This document shows positions 33,560 through 45,520 of a stretch of 64,000 bases of DNA, one piece after another (position 1 is the stretch's first letter; each line of letters opens with the position of its first letter). The stretch is from Hepsetus odoe (lineage: Eukaryota > Chordata > Actinopteri > Characiformes > Hepsetidae), in the NCBI GenBank assembly GCA_017165825.1, contig CM029372.1, positions 2,969,718-3,033,717 on the forward strand, in the 5' to 3' direction. The notes under the pieces were generated by a model, which saw nothing but the letters and a program-made list of their open reading frames with translations, was not told where the DNA came from and made no database searches. The translations under genes were made by a program, and so were the position numbers.

Positions 33560-35975
33560 ATCCAGAAACACTTCTTATTACTTAATGGATTGTGGGGGCT
33601 AAACTAACTAAATGGATGGTGGGGGCTAAACTGATTTATGCTAACGTGTATATTTATATATATATATACATATGGTGAAATCAAAATGGGCTGTTTTTGA
33701 AGCCAGATTCTATATGTGGACTTTATAAACTGGTTTTGAAGTTGTAAAAGTGTTTACGCACTTCATCCAGTTTCTTTTTGTTAAGTAAGGCAGTGTAATA
33801 GTGTAACCCTGTACCCAGCTTTGCTTCCAGCATGATGACTTATAAACAGACATGGTGGAGTAATGATGTACACATTCTTTCAGGTATCTTTACTTATCTT
33901 GAGCATTAACCCAAATATCTGTATCTACTTTTAACATTTTGTTACTTTAATTTTAATGCATTTGGGGGGAATTATCTAGTATATATATATATTTTTTGCA
34001 TCATTTGGTGCTTTCTCAACAACACCATTTGATGGACAAAACACCCACAGAATAGATAATACCTTGGTGTATCCATAAGTGGAGATCATGCATGACAGGC
34101 AAGATGGAAAAAGGGGCCTCAGAAATGGCATGTGTTGACTGCGATGTCTGTAAGGGGAGATCTAGTAGTAACGTGGACAAAAGTGAAGATGTGAATGAAT
34201 GATTTTATTGTAGTTTAAATTAAAATAGTTTTTGGAATCGTATTAAGATGGTTCCTCAAAGAGCTAGTTTTGACTTTTACTTTTACTTATTTTATTTCAG
34301 ACCCTGTACCTTTTACTTTTACTGAGTAAAGAAGTAGTTGAAGTAGTTCTTCTTTTACCAGAGTTGTTTTTTACACAGCATTATCTGCACTTGTGCTGAA
34401 CTTTTTTTATTTTTGCAACCAGTACGTAACAACCGTTTTCTTGTGAAGGATATGATATGAATGTTCTTTCTGGATAAAGATAACAAGAGAACCCCAGCGA
34501 ATGTAATAACATTTGTGGCACAAATTCAATTATTTAAAATGGTTTAAACTAATGGGGAGATGCAGATGTAGATTGGTGATTGGCCATGCGGCACTGCATT
34601 TACTTTTACCCATGATTATCTGTGGCAAGCGACCAAATTGAAGCTAATAAAAATGATGTATGGTGGCATGTCAAAAGGAGAGTCTCTTTGCAGGAAGTGT
34701 TCATCCATCAAGCTAACAAGCCATCCATTTAACTCTTGACATAACATGAACAAAATGGCCTAATCCAATTGCTTGACACTAAAGGAGAGGTTTGGGGTAA
34801 ATGGGTGACCACTGTGGAAAATGCAGACTTGTGGTTGTGGTTTTGGTTTGACTTACAATTGCCCTCTGAGTATAGTCATGTGTGTAGGGAAAGGTTTTAC
34901 ACTTCAGAAATGAACCAGTGCTTTTATGTGACTGACAAACTTTGCATTTGTTTACGTTAACTGCAAACAAAACCTCTCCAAAATGGTAACTTTAGAGGAG
35001 AAGCCAAGAAACTTTCAAAGCTTTGAATGGAAGTCAATGAATCAACATATTTTTCTAGTAATTGTGGGCCATTTCAATCGGTCCATTCAGCATGAAAGTG
35101 TAACACAAGTTCGGGAATTTTCAATTTGTAAATAAATTAAACATGACAAAAAATGGATATACAAGATTTCGTCCGAAAAAGATACGAAAAAGATTTTGTC
35201 ATTTAGATACATTTTTTGAGAGTATGTTTCGATTTACTTTTTTGATTTTTTTGATTTTTTATTTTGCAACTACATTTAAAAATAATGGGCTTTTATTCAT
35301 AACTCAGGTTGGTACATCAGTAACTGTATTATTGTAACCAGAGCTGCTGACATTCAAATGTGAAATAAGCAGTGAAATTCGGCTGAGAGTTAAGTGTAAT
35401 ATGATGTGGCTGTGGTTGTTTTCTGAGTGAGTTGTTGTGTGTTTGCCCACATTCACCTCTTTAATGATGGAGTCAGACCCCATTAGTCAACTGCATGCCC
35501 CTCGTCTCCTGAACCCCTGGTGTGTCGCCACTGTTTCCCTGTGGGACCACCGACCTCTGACCTCTACAGCATAGAGGTCGTCTCCGTGGCGAACCTTGGA
35601 GTTTTGAGGGCACGTTCTTGCTGGAGAGGCAGAGGTGTGTGAATGCGCTCTTGGACACCACTATAAAACACTCCTCAGAGAGAGCAAAAGGGTTTGGCCT
35701 TTCTCAGGGCAGAAGAAGCATAAGGTTTTTCCACAGACTGAGGTATGATGGGAAGTAGGTCAATCATCATAAAGTTTTAATTTAGCCTTACCTAATGCAT
35801 TTGCCAATCAGTCAAAGTGAATTTGTCTTTTATAATTGATTAGAATCTGCCCTTAGAGAAACTGCCCATTTTGTCCACTTTGGGAAGTAAAATGTAAAGA
35901 AAAAAGAGAAAAAGACACTTCTGTTTTAGCATTAAGTGAGTATTGGAGCTATAAGGATGAAAGACTCCAATAGTT
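33560..35975. other. Unique AT-rich DNA with one GC-richer island
   Basis: About 2.4 kb without mobile elements. A 24- to 27-bp imperfect tandem (aatggat...gtgggggctaaact) lies at 33583-33631. The island at 35400-35700 holds the nuclear-receptor-like sites described separately. Nothing codes convincingly. Confidence 0.45.
35551..35579. promoter_or_regulatory. Cluster of nuclear-receptor-like half-sites
   Basis: The complement of 35551-35563 reads aggtcagaggtcg, two AGGTCR half-sites spaced by one base (DR1 pattern, used by RXR partners, COUP-TF and HNF4). The second half-site is also the left arm of an inverted repeat, gacctcta (35559-35566) and tagaggtc (35572-35579). Function is inferred from motif shape only. 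Confidence 0.4.
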
Positions 35976-36190
35976 GGGGTGGTGGTGGTGGTGGTCTAGT
36001 GGAAGGATACTTACCTATGGACTTATGGCACAAGACTCAAGAAGTCCCAGGTTTGAATCCCACCTCTGGCACTACCACCCTGAGTAAGACCCTTAACCCT
36101 GAGTGTCTCCAGGGGGACTGTCCCTGCAATTAGGACATGGAAGTCGCTCTGGATAAGAGCTTCTGCTAAATGCTGAAAATGTAAATGTAA
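35976..36190 (+). mobile_element. SINE-A
   Basis: (ggt)n-extended head, A box tggtctagtgg, B box ggtttgaatcc, middle cccttaaccctgagtgtctc, tail cgctctggataagagcttct, then aaatgt repeats. Confidence 0.9.
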
Positions 36191-36949
36191 TGTCATAGTC
36201 ATCTAAATCTTTTCAGAAGTTACATCTCTATTATTAAAACATTTCCCAACTTCATTAAGGTGCTGAAGACCTGTCAGTGTGGTTTAGGGAACAGTAGATA
36301 TTTGAACCAAAAAAAAGTCAATCACTGTGTAGCTGAACACTGAGCAACAGGGTCTGTTTTCACAAACCAGCTCAGCAATGTGTGTGCAAATCCAGAATCA
36401 GTTTTCATGATAGAAACCTTTATAAATAGATAGGAATCTGATCTGCGATCAGTCCTCTCCATCTCTTGTGTTGTCTTAATAGACTGTCTGAAGTGGTGGC
36501 ATTTTGGCCAATTTTAGCCAAAATATTTTGCCTACAATCTGTGCCAACCTGTATTTCTTTGTAAACACTGACTTCTGAGTATTGACTTAGTTGACAATAT
36601 TACGGTTAGGAAAAAAAAGAAAGCTGATGGCCGATCGACTAAAGATGGGGTGAGTGGAAAACTATATGCATTCACTGAACAATTCTTTAAAGGGTTAATC
36701 AATGCTATATTCATTTATTTATCCTAATTCTACGCCAGCACTGCTTGGAGACCTTAAACCACCTGAAGTAAATTGAATGTTCTAAGATTTTTAAAGTGAT
36801 TTTTTTTAATATATACAAGGTCTGTTCTTAATCTCCACTTGGGTTAAACCCATAGCAGTGCTATGTTTTGAGTTGACATCGGTGCCAAGATGTTCAACAT
36901 GAGTCTTTGAAAGTTGCTATGTACGTTGGAGGGTGGATAAGGCAAACAA
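36191..36949. other. Unique AT-rich DNA
   Basis: No recognised element or gene. Confidence 0.5.
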
Positions 36950-36982
36950 TCTCTCGCTCTCTCTCTCTCTCTCTCTTTCTCA
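36950..36982. repeat. (CT)n microsatellite
   Basis: About 33 bp of CT with one CG and one TTT interruption. Confidence 0.95.
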
Positions 36983-37019
36983 CTTTTTTCATCAAAAGCG
37001 CTTTTTAGAGGTCTCCCTG

Positions 37020-37870
37020 AGTCAGACAGTCTGGTCTAAGTATTTAATAATTAAATTAATGAGTAACGAGTGATTTATGGTGTATTCCTTTGGTGTCAAG
37101 TGCAGCAGAACACGTTTCATTAGGCCTCTGCGCTGCTCTTAAGTAGCGGCCTGCGTAAACATAATGAAGCCTTTCATTTTAAAGCAGTAGGGGCAATCCT
37201 GCTGTAGGTGAAGGGCCCTGTTTATTCTTTGTTCGAGGAGCTCTCTCACACATTTCTCAGCCGGGTTTGCTTTTCTTGGCACCACAAGCACAAAGGCCAT
37301 CCTCTCCAAGATCCAAACGCGACCCTTTTCCAACTCCTCTCTTGGCTTCATTCAAGACCTGCACTTTTGGCAGGGAGCAATGGGGAGGGAGGGAAAAAAA
37401 GAAGTGTATTGTAATGTGAAAAATACATCATGCATTGCTTTCAGCCCGACCATGGTGAGGTTCACTCAGTTCGTATTTGTTCTGCTCGGGCTCTTTTAAC
37501 AACCCTGACGATCAGCGCTGATGCCGTTGAAGGCCCATGTGTATTGCAAAATGGGTAGGGCCTGCAAGAACAGTCTGCATTTTTGTGGTTAACTTGGGCT
37601 TATTGTCCTGCTTGAAACGCATATCACTTTGTTTTAAGCGCATCTCATTTGTCATTCCTGACTCTGAGAAGGTGGAGGGGCACGTTTGACAGGGCTGCAG
37701 TCATTAGGTCTGTGTAAACAATGACTGTTTAAGTATGGGGAAAGTAATATAAGGGCTCTTCTGTGGAAATGATAAGAGGATGTTTATGCAATATTCATCA
37801 GAGACAGCAGGCCGGGAACGGCAGACATAATAGTGGCTGTTGTTGCTTTCATCCGTTTCTTGTTTTTTAA
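37020..37870. other. Unique segment with clustered developmental-factor-like motifs
   Basis: There is no repeat match over 850 bp. Visible motifs include taattaaattaat (about 37047), gatttatggtg (about 37072), and gtaaaca twice (about 37155 and 37715). This mix is typical of conserved fish enhancers, but such motifs are short and common, so the call is weak without a cross-species comparison. Confidence 0.3.
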
Positions 37871-38209
37871 CCAGGCTTAATGTCACTGTTTTGCTTTCAT
37901 GCTTTTGCTCATTAGATGTGGCTTCATTTTAGGACACCAAACTTCTTACATATTTTTGAGCCTTCTATTGATCTTGCAGTTAAAGATGTACCTGGAGGGC
38001 CTGCTATATAGAGTCTCTGATTTAGCAAAGCATTACATTGGTTGGATTGATGCTATTGGAAGTGATTTCACACAGGGCTGGGCGAACTGATGCTGAAATA
38101 CCAATACTGCTAATCTTTACTTTAATTTGAATAAAACCTCAACTAAAAAAAATAACAAGCATTGGTACTGAGGTTGATTGTAAAGTGATTGACAGTGAAA
38201 AACTGTCAA

Positions 38210-38409
38210 AAAACTGAAGGGTGGTAGTCTAGTGGTAGGGTACTTGCCTATGGACCAAGAGGTCCCAGGTTTGAATCCATTTCTGGCACTACCACCCTGA
38301 GCAAGACCCTTAACCCTGAGTTGCTCCAGGGGGACTGTCCCTGTAATTAGGAACTGGAAGTCGCTCTGGATAAGAGCATCTGCTAAATGCCGCAAATGTA
38401 AAACTGAAG
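38210..38409 (+). mobile_element. SINE-A with 10-bp target-site duplication
   Basis: The body at 38220-38399 is flanked by aaaactgaag (38210-38219 and 38400-38409). Compared with the 15.6-kb copy it lacks the 'ctctggat' part of the head and one body segment, and it keeps B box ggtttgaatcc and the tail cgctctggataagagcatct. Confidence 0.9.
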
Positions 38410-38911
38410 AACAAATGATTTTAGCAAATGTGTGAAATAGAAAGTACTTTTCCTTCTTTTCATTATCATTCTGCCTGCCTGAGTATAGATAGCCACATAA
38501 TATGTAAATCCTCTATAATGAAGCATTATTTGTAGTTATTTCATGAAATAGTTTGTGTTGATTACATGACCCATATCATCAAAAACATATTTTTTATTTT
38601 TTAGAATAATTTTTTAAATAAAATATTAAGCAAAAATATGAACTATAATTCATCCCCTAAGCCATGTCTATGTAGTCTGTTTAAGAAAAATAAGTCAGCA
38701 AAAAATATCTATCATAGTGTTAAACTAAATTATATAAAAACAGTATATCTGCCTATTCAGCCAGCAGTAGTTTAGTCCCACTCAATGATACAGACATAAA
38801 TAAGAAGTGTTTAAGCCCAGACTGCTTTTTGAAAGAGACACAGTAAGGGCCTAGTAATGGCTTGCTTTTATATCTTAAAGTGTGTAATTTAAAAGTGTGT
38901 ATTTTTCAACC

Positions 38912-38915
<4 letters not shown>
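38410..38915. other. Unique AT-rich DNA
   Basis: No recognised element. Confidence 0.5.
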
Positions 38916-39006
<91 letters not shown>

Positions 39007-39033
39007 CATATATGTATATAATTATATATATTA
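38916..39033. repeat. (AT)n tract
   Basis: About 118 bp of alternating AT with a few AA or TT phase changes. It is self-complementary and prone to cruciform formation and length change. Confidence 0.97.
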
Positions 39034-40132
39034 TCCAATACTGACAACTTCTAATCAGGGTAGTTTATCAATAATATTATCGAATTATGCAGAGTTCAAC
39101 AGATTCCATTCATGTATATCATTTCCAATGCAATTATACCACATTCTAGCAAATGAATCCAACAAATGGAGTTCAGTTCAGAATGATAATAAAAAAGAAG
39201 AGAAAAGTAGGATGAACATTTTAAAACTTGAAATGAAGTCTAATGTCATCAAGGATTCCTCTTATTTTGTGCTAAAAGTCCTTATATGTCGTGGACATGC
39301 TGTTCTAGGGGAAAAAACCCTAGTTTGACATGTGGAGGTATTTTGACCTTTAAAAATCTCTTCATACTTGTCCATAACATTCACAAAAAAAGCATGGAAG
39401 GTTCCAAACAGCCCTTTGAGAAATAGCTAAGCTTTTCAGCACAACATTTCAAGTCCAAATCCCCCAAGGCTAATCATAGCACTTAGCTTAGCACAATGTC
39501 AGAAGACATTAGGTGTGTCTGCGATGCTTTGACTGTTTATCACAGCGAGTGCACCCTCATAGGGTAAGCCAGAGAGGCGCCAGGAGCCTCACCTATATCC
39601 ATGACTGCCAGCCCACTTGGCATGACCCAGCACAGATTGAATTCATAGGGGCCTGCATTACATGATGTGTGAGGGCACGTGTCTTTAGAGATAGAGGTAG
39701 GAGAACAGATACTATCCTCCCTAGGACGACAGCTGGGCTGAGTCATCTGTTTTGTACGTCGCTGCAAGATGAAGATATAATGCATAATATTGCCACCCTG
39801 ACCAAATGAGGTTTTGTTGATTTAGAGGAAATAATTAACACCCTGTATGTTAATCCACAGTTACTGTTTATTTGCAGATAAACTTGACACTTGAATCGGG
39901 AAATGATAAATCTAGCAGACACTGAAATTTATAAAATGCTCTTGGTTGGTGCAGAAAGAAATGAGATTAGGTGATTAGGTTAGTTGGGTGCACCTAATCT
40001 GTTCCTATGCTCAATCACCAATTTATCAGAAACCCCTTGCAATAGGTGCACTCTGCATTTTATTTTTTGTGTGTGTGTGTGTGTGCTTTCTAATTGCCCA
40101 TCTGTTGGTGCACAATTCATAAGCCATTTCTA
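39034..40132. other. Unique AT-rich DNA with a short GT run
   Basis: A (GT)n run lies at about 40067-40085. No gene recognised. Confidence 0.45.
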
Positions 40133-40580
40133 GGCAGAGGTGGCTTAGTGTTTAGAGACTCGGCCAAAGAGTTGAAAGGTCATCAGTTGAAACCACAAAC
40201 ACATAGGTTGCCCAGAGGTACCATCCCCATCACTGCTCCCCAGATGTTGGATATGGGTGTGTATGGGTTACGGGTGTGTGTGAGGTATGAGTGTATTTAT
40301 GTTTGGGGTGGTGGTCTAGTGTCTGCATACCCACCTACAGATCAAGAGGTTGCAGGTTCAAATCCCACCTCCAGCACTGCCACCATTGGTTTCCTGAGCA
40401 AGACACTTAGCCTCAAGTTGCTCCAGGGGGATTGTCCATGTAATCAGGAATTGGAAAGCGGTCTGGATAAGAGCATTTTCTAAATACCACTCATGTAAAT
40501 ATTAAAAGCAGAGAAGCCTTTTGTTGAGGTTCACTGTGTGGTGTGATGTGTTTCACAGTGACACTCACTTTCACTTTTAC
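40133..40580 (+). mobile_element. SINE-B split by a SINE-A insertion
   Basis: The 5' part at 40133-40304 has head ggcagaggtggcttagtgtt, body ggttgcccagaggtaccatc and gtgtatgggtta. The 3' part at about 40501-40580 resumes ttaaaagcagagaag, then gaggttcactgtgtggtgtg and the tail cactcactttcactttt. The gap is filled by one SINE-A copy, so the order of events is clear. Confidence 0.8.
40305..40500 (+). mobile_element. SINE-A nested in SINE-B
   Basis: A box tggtctagtgt, B box ggttcaaatcc, middle cacttagcctcaagttgctc, tail cggtctggataagagcattt then catgtaaat. No clean target duplication could be read at its edges. Confidence 0.85.
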
Positions 40581-40596
40581 TTCACTTCATTACCCA

Positions 40597-40799
40597 GGGG
40601 CAGTGGTGGACTAGTGGTTAGGGAGTTGGCCCCAGGATCAGAAGCTTGTCAGTAGGTTGCCCTGAGGTACCGTCCTCATCACTGCTCCCTGGGCGCATTC
40701 AATGTAAGTGTATGGGTTAAATGCAGAGGTGTAATTTCATTGTGTTTCAATGTGTGCTGTGCTGTGGTTCACAATGACAAGAATGGTCACTTTCATTTT
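40597..40799 (+). mobile_element. SINE-B
   Basis: Head ggcagtggtggactagtggt; the B-box region is partly deleted (agaagcttgtcagtaggttg). The body, the gtatgggttaaatgcagagg middle and the tail caatgacaagaatggtcact are present. It lies only 17 bp after the previous SINE-B copy. Confidence 0.88.
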
Positions 40800-41089
40800 C
40801 TAGGCATAACCAGCTTTGGTGTTTGTCTTGGGTGGCAGTTTTATAAAGGTGCTTGCTGGTCAAATCCTTGTGCAGCTGTAAAGTTCTAGTGCTTGCAGAC
40901 TGCTGCCCATTTTAAGGTAGAGCAGAAAATTCAAACTTCAGCTTTGTGTCAGCAGATTTGCAAAGCATATGTTACTATATGCCACTAAAGATTAGGTTGA
41001 AGACATTCATGTTATTCAGTCAGCTAAGTATGCCATGGTTATCTTCACCACATACACACAACCATACTATTCAAGATTACCCCTTGACC

Positions 41090-41249
41090 GGGGCAGATGT
41101 GGCCTAGTGGTTATGGAGTTAGCCCCAGGGTCATAAGGATTTTGGTTCGAAACCCAGACCAGTAGGTTGCCCTGAGGTACCCTTGCTACCCTTGTGTTTC
41201 ACTGTGTTGTGCTGTTTTTCACAATGACAAGTTGTCACTTCTTCTTCAC
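41090..41249 (+). mobile_element. SINE-B, internally deleted
   Basis: Head ggcagatgtggcctagtggt, B box ggttcgaaaccc, body ggttgccctgaggtaccctt, then a jump to tgtttcactgtgttgtgctg and acaatgacaag. The gggcgct...gcagagg middle is missing. Confidence 0.85.
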
Positions 41250-41592
41250 CTAGGTAGCCTTCTATAGCTAAATATGCACAATTCTTCTCTTTGATTGGAT
41301 CAGATGTTGGCTGTTTGTATTGTTATGTTTATCTATGTGTTAAGAAGTGTGTGACTTTAAAGGTTCATACTAGAAAGAACATGTTAATAGCATTAAAAAC
41401 ATGTTGAGACATTTGTATACTTTCATATGCAAAAACCCCTTCCCCATGTTTTTTACCATGTTCTAGCATCAGAATGGCTAGAAACTGTTTATACCCCTAG
41501 CACTAGTGTTATGGAATGTGTGTTGTGGGTAAAGGTAGCCTTAATGGAATAAACGGTAAGGAAGTTTAATGTGAACTCCTACAGCCTAAAAT

Positions 41593-41768
41593 CATTTACA
41601 TTTACAGCATCTAGCAGACGCCCTTATCAAGAGCAACTTCCATGTCCTAATTACAGGGACAGTCCCCCTGGACTGGCTCAGAAACCCAAAGGTGGTAGTA
41701 CTAGAGGTGGGATTTGAACATGTGACCGCTTGGCCCATAGGTAAGTATCCTACCACTAGAACACTAGC
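41593..41768 (-). mobile_element. SINE-A
   Basis: Minus-strand copy: catttacatttacagcatct, then the complement of the tail and middle, and the B-box complement ggatttgaaca. The head end (taccactagaacac) is diverged. Confidence 0.87.
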
Positions 41769-42803
41769 ACTCCAATGTCATGTGATTCTTCACCCCAATG
41801 TGAGTTTGGCTAGGGAGCCAGCCTGTGGAAGGGGGTTCATCTAAGTTCAGTCTTCACCTGCTGAAGCCGCAGATGAGCCCAAAGTACAATCTGTCGAATT
41901 TATTCCATTCAACAGCGTCCTGAAGTTAAAAATGAATACTAAGAATAGTAATGCCCGTCACTGCTTCTCTTTTCACTACTGATTCAAGGCGTATCATTCA
42001 GCCACGTCCCATGCAAAAGCAAGGCTGCAGGGCCAAACTGACATTATGGTGTCAAAGGACAGCAAACAGCTCAATCTGAATTAATGTTTCTTTGTCTGTT
42101 TTTAATAAACTCCTAAAGGATTTAAGCAATGTCCATTGGGGGTGCAGCATCCTGGTGCTCTGTATGTTGTAGTGATTTTTTCTGCTCTAACACACCTCAG
42201 AAAAGGCTTGTTAATTAGTTCATTAGTTGGATCAGGTGTGTTGGGAGCAAGCAGGGGTGCAAATTGGTTCTGACAAGTAGGACAGAACGAACATCATGAG
42301 GCAATAGCCAACACCAACAAAGTAAAATGTGCCAGAATTGTCCTTTGCATCATATCATTGAGGAATTGTTTTGGCCATTATTTTTGGCTCGCTAGTGAAG
42401 GTTTTGGTGGATGGTTTTTAAAATAATGATTTTTAAATTAGATTTTAAGTGAAGTTTAAAGAAAATCAACATAATGTACAGGTTCTTTAAATAACCCTGA
42501 TGTTCCTAAAGAACCTTTATTTGAACCTTTACAATAACACTTACTATTAGGTGTCCTGTGATAAACTGCTGACCTGCTTTAGGTGTTTCTCCTCCTCTTA
42601 TTCTGTGAGGATTTGGAAAGGTTTCAGCCTCATCATTCAAATAAAATAAATGTTAAACTGAATTGAATTTCTATGTTTTCTTTTGATTTAAATATCAATA
42701 TTGAAACACACAAAATAAACACAGTATTATTAACAGAAATTATCATTATACTAGACATAATATATTAGACACATAATCATGATAAATATTCAATTATATT
42801 GCA
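41769..42803. other. Unique AT-rich DNA
   Basis: No gene recognised. aaagaaccttta motifs near 42480-42535 suggest a degenerate short repeat. Confidence 0.45.
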
Positions 42804-43066
42804 CATTTCAGTTGCCATCCAACCATTTTCTGCTGCTTTTCCCAAACGGGGTCGCGCTGGTGTCCAACCCAGCGCACACAGGGCGAGGACGGGGGACGCA
42901 CCCTGGACAGGTCGCCAGCCCATCGCAGGGAGCAGCAGGAGGGGGACGGCACCTTGCTCAAGGGTACCTCAGGGCAACCTATTGGGAAGGGGTTTGAACC
43001 CCCGATCTGCCGATCACGTGGCAGATGCCCTAACCACTAGGCCACCACTGCCCCCATTTCAGTTGC
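42804..43066 (-). mobile_element. SINE-C, full length, perfect 12-bp target-site duplication
   Basis: The body at 42816-43054 (239 bp, minus) is flanked by catttcagttgc (42804-42815 and 43055-43066). The tail end catccaaccattttctgctg is slightly diverged, and the head complement (accactaggccaccactgcc) is intact. Confidence 0.95.
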
Positions 43067-44586
43067 AGATTTAATTTCTATTCTGATCTATTTAAGGTTT
43101 AATTGGAGGTTTTAAATTGATGGAACCTGCAAACCTCCAACCACTCAGCCATTCCAAATCCAGTTATTGTGCAGAGCAAAGGATATCTAATGTCTAAATA
43201 TCTAAGACTGAGACAGGGAACCTCTGCTGTAGAGAATTACAAAGCTTTATGACACTTAAAGCACATTTGTTGTCTCCTTAGGTAACTGACAATAGATCAA
43301 TATTAATAACTGACGGTTCTCATGAAGGCATACTGGACACTTCCTCTAATAAAAATGGCAAGCTTCTATGCTTAAATGTTCTAATTGAACCTGATGCTAT
43401 ATGGCCCAATATTTAAATGGCAGACTGAAAATGGGAATCATGTAGTGTAATGGTCAAACCTATAGAATTACAGAAAGATGTTTCCCTAAACCACAATTAA
43501 CCCTTCAGAAATGTGATAACTTAAGTCAAGAACTGGGATCAACAACTGGACTGTAAAACTAAACAAAATTGATTAAGTAGGAAGACTAGGTTGGGTTTTC
43601 TCTTTAAATAAAAAAGAGTCCTACACAGCAGAAATGGGGAAAAATATTGGAATCCTTTTTGCTGCTATACAGAACAATTCTGAAAATATTTTAGAGTCAT
43701 TAATAAGACATTCTCCATCACAGAGTAGAACCATTTGAACATACAAAGCAGCGCTCAGGTAGTTCTATGTAAGACCATTGCCTTTACTATAAAGCGACTG
43801 AAGAAAAATTATAGAACAATAATGCTAAGATCTCTTGACATTCCTCATCAGGAACATAATTGTAAGACAAGGAGGCTCCAAAAACTGTGCCTAAGTTATC
43901 CAATGTTCTGTCAAAATGGCAAGGTTTGAACCCTGCTCCAACAAAAAAAAAGGAAGTCCAAAAATGAAATACATGGAAAAGAATCCATGGAAAAGAAAAG
44001 TTCCTCAAAGTAATACAGCTGCTGAGAGAGCGTGTGTAGAGAGCATTTGGGTGGATTAGTATTTTAGTGGATTGTTTATCCCTGCTCCATAATGACTTTA
44101 CAGCATGTACCTTTCTTGTGGGATAATCACTGAACAACACAGGAGAACAGATTAGATTCTTTTCACGTTCTGCTAACCTCACTGGCAAAGTCTGGTGTTT
44201 ACATAGTTGTGTAGACGGTGAGAGATGCTGTGCTATGATGTGGAAATTTAGAGCACTTGCAAAAAGCATCTTAAGGCCTTGGCCTGTGAGCCACTGCAAG
44301 TGATGATCGTCACATCAAACTTTATGAACAAAAGGCCTCTTCTTTGGGGTTTGATGTATCTGTATCATGTAAAAATATGGACCCTCTCCTTGTAAGATCT
44401 AGATGTTACAAGGAAGATATTTTCCACATTTTAGAATTACACAGAAAGGATCAAAGATCCAAAAATAACACTCTGAAATTGTGCAGTGACCAAAAATCAC
44501 GTTAAACACATCAAACTTTGTAAAAAATTTAACACTGCAGGTTTTGAGGTTTAAACTGATGCAATGTATTGCTTTGAGTATATTTA
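43067..44586. other. Unique AT-rich DNA, no gene seen
   Basis: A 170-codon open frame on the minus strand (43787-44299) has no recognisable domain or signal. See the rejected items. Confidence 0.4.
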
Positions 44587-44623
44587 CACTAATCAGATAT
44601 AACATTATAACCAATGAAATATG

Positions 44624-44798
44624 AGGGGTGGCACGGTGGTGCCTCACAGTGAAAAGGTCCTGGGTCCTGATTCCCATGTCCTTGGCCCAAGTCCTTTCTG
44701 TGTGGAGTTTGCATGTTTTCCCCATGACTGTGGGTTTCTTCTGTGAGCTCCATCCAAACACATGCAGTACAGGTGGATTATAGATGCTAAACTACCCC

Positions 44799-44837
<39 letters not shown>

Positions 44838-44960
44838 TGCCCTGTGATGGACTGATGACCTGTCCAGGGTGTTTCCTTGCCTTTCGCCCAGTTAGAGCTG
44901 GGATATGCACCAGTACCACCCTAATTAGAACAAGCGGTATAGAAAATAAATGAGTGAGAG
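44624..44960 (+). mobile_element. SINE-D, DANA/HAmo-like composite SINE
   Basis: It starts ggggtggcacggtggtgcct, continues ctgtgtggagtttgcatgtt, contains a (GT)n run at 44803-44836, and ends with gatgacctgtccagggtgtt, agaacaagcggtatagaaaa and taaatgagtgag. This arrangement is known from cyprinid and other fish SINEs. The head is deleted around the tRNA-like A and B boxes. Confidence 0.8.
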
Positions 44961-45427
44961 AGCAAAATGTGAAGCAAAAAATTTAGATTATAAGGCTATC
45001 AAAACATGGGATATATCAAGTGGCAAGTGGGTAAGTTCTTGAAGTTAATATGTTAGAGGCAGAAAACATGGAATAAAACATTCCAGAGAAAGAACAAAAG
45101 ACACTGACAAGGTTCAAATTGGAATGGCTAGATGACTGGGCTTCTCCAAAACATAAAAAAAAAAATGCTGAATCAGCAAAGGATTATGAGTGCTCTCTTT
45201 GATCTTGTCTAATACCACAGAAAAGTTACAGTCCAGTCCCACATTTTGATAAAGGACTTAATTTTGTCAATGACAGAAAAGTGTCAGAACCAAGGCAAGC
45301 CAGCAGAAGCAGTGTGATGCTCTGTGCAAGGTTCTACTTTGGTGCTGCGGTTAATGTAGATGTTCCTTTGACATAAATCTCATAATACTATTATAGACCA
45401 AAGGAAACTATTGAATGGCAAATGGAA

Positions 45428-45520
45428 CAAGGAGGTTGCCCTGTGGTTCCCTTGGACAAGATATTATTACTCCTCCGAGGTTGTTGGATATGCCTAAGTG
45501 ACAGTAATTTTCACTTTAGA
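45428..45520 (+). mobile_element. SINE-B fragment nested in Tc1-c
   Basis: ggttgccctgtggttccctt, then ggttgttggatatgc and the tail agtgacagtaattttcactt. The head and much of the middle are missing. Tc1-c transposase sequence continues on both sides. Confidence 0.7.

Noticed and set aside
35655..35700. TATA-like ctataaaac as a core promoter
   Set aside because: No transcript, start-site motif or downstream open frame supports it. Mentioned only as context for the half-site cluster.
43787..44299. 170-codon open frame on the minus strand
   Set aside because: No family resemblance, no domain, no promoter context and ordinary AT-rich composition. A frame this long can arise by chance in 64 kb.
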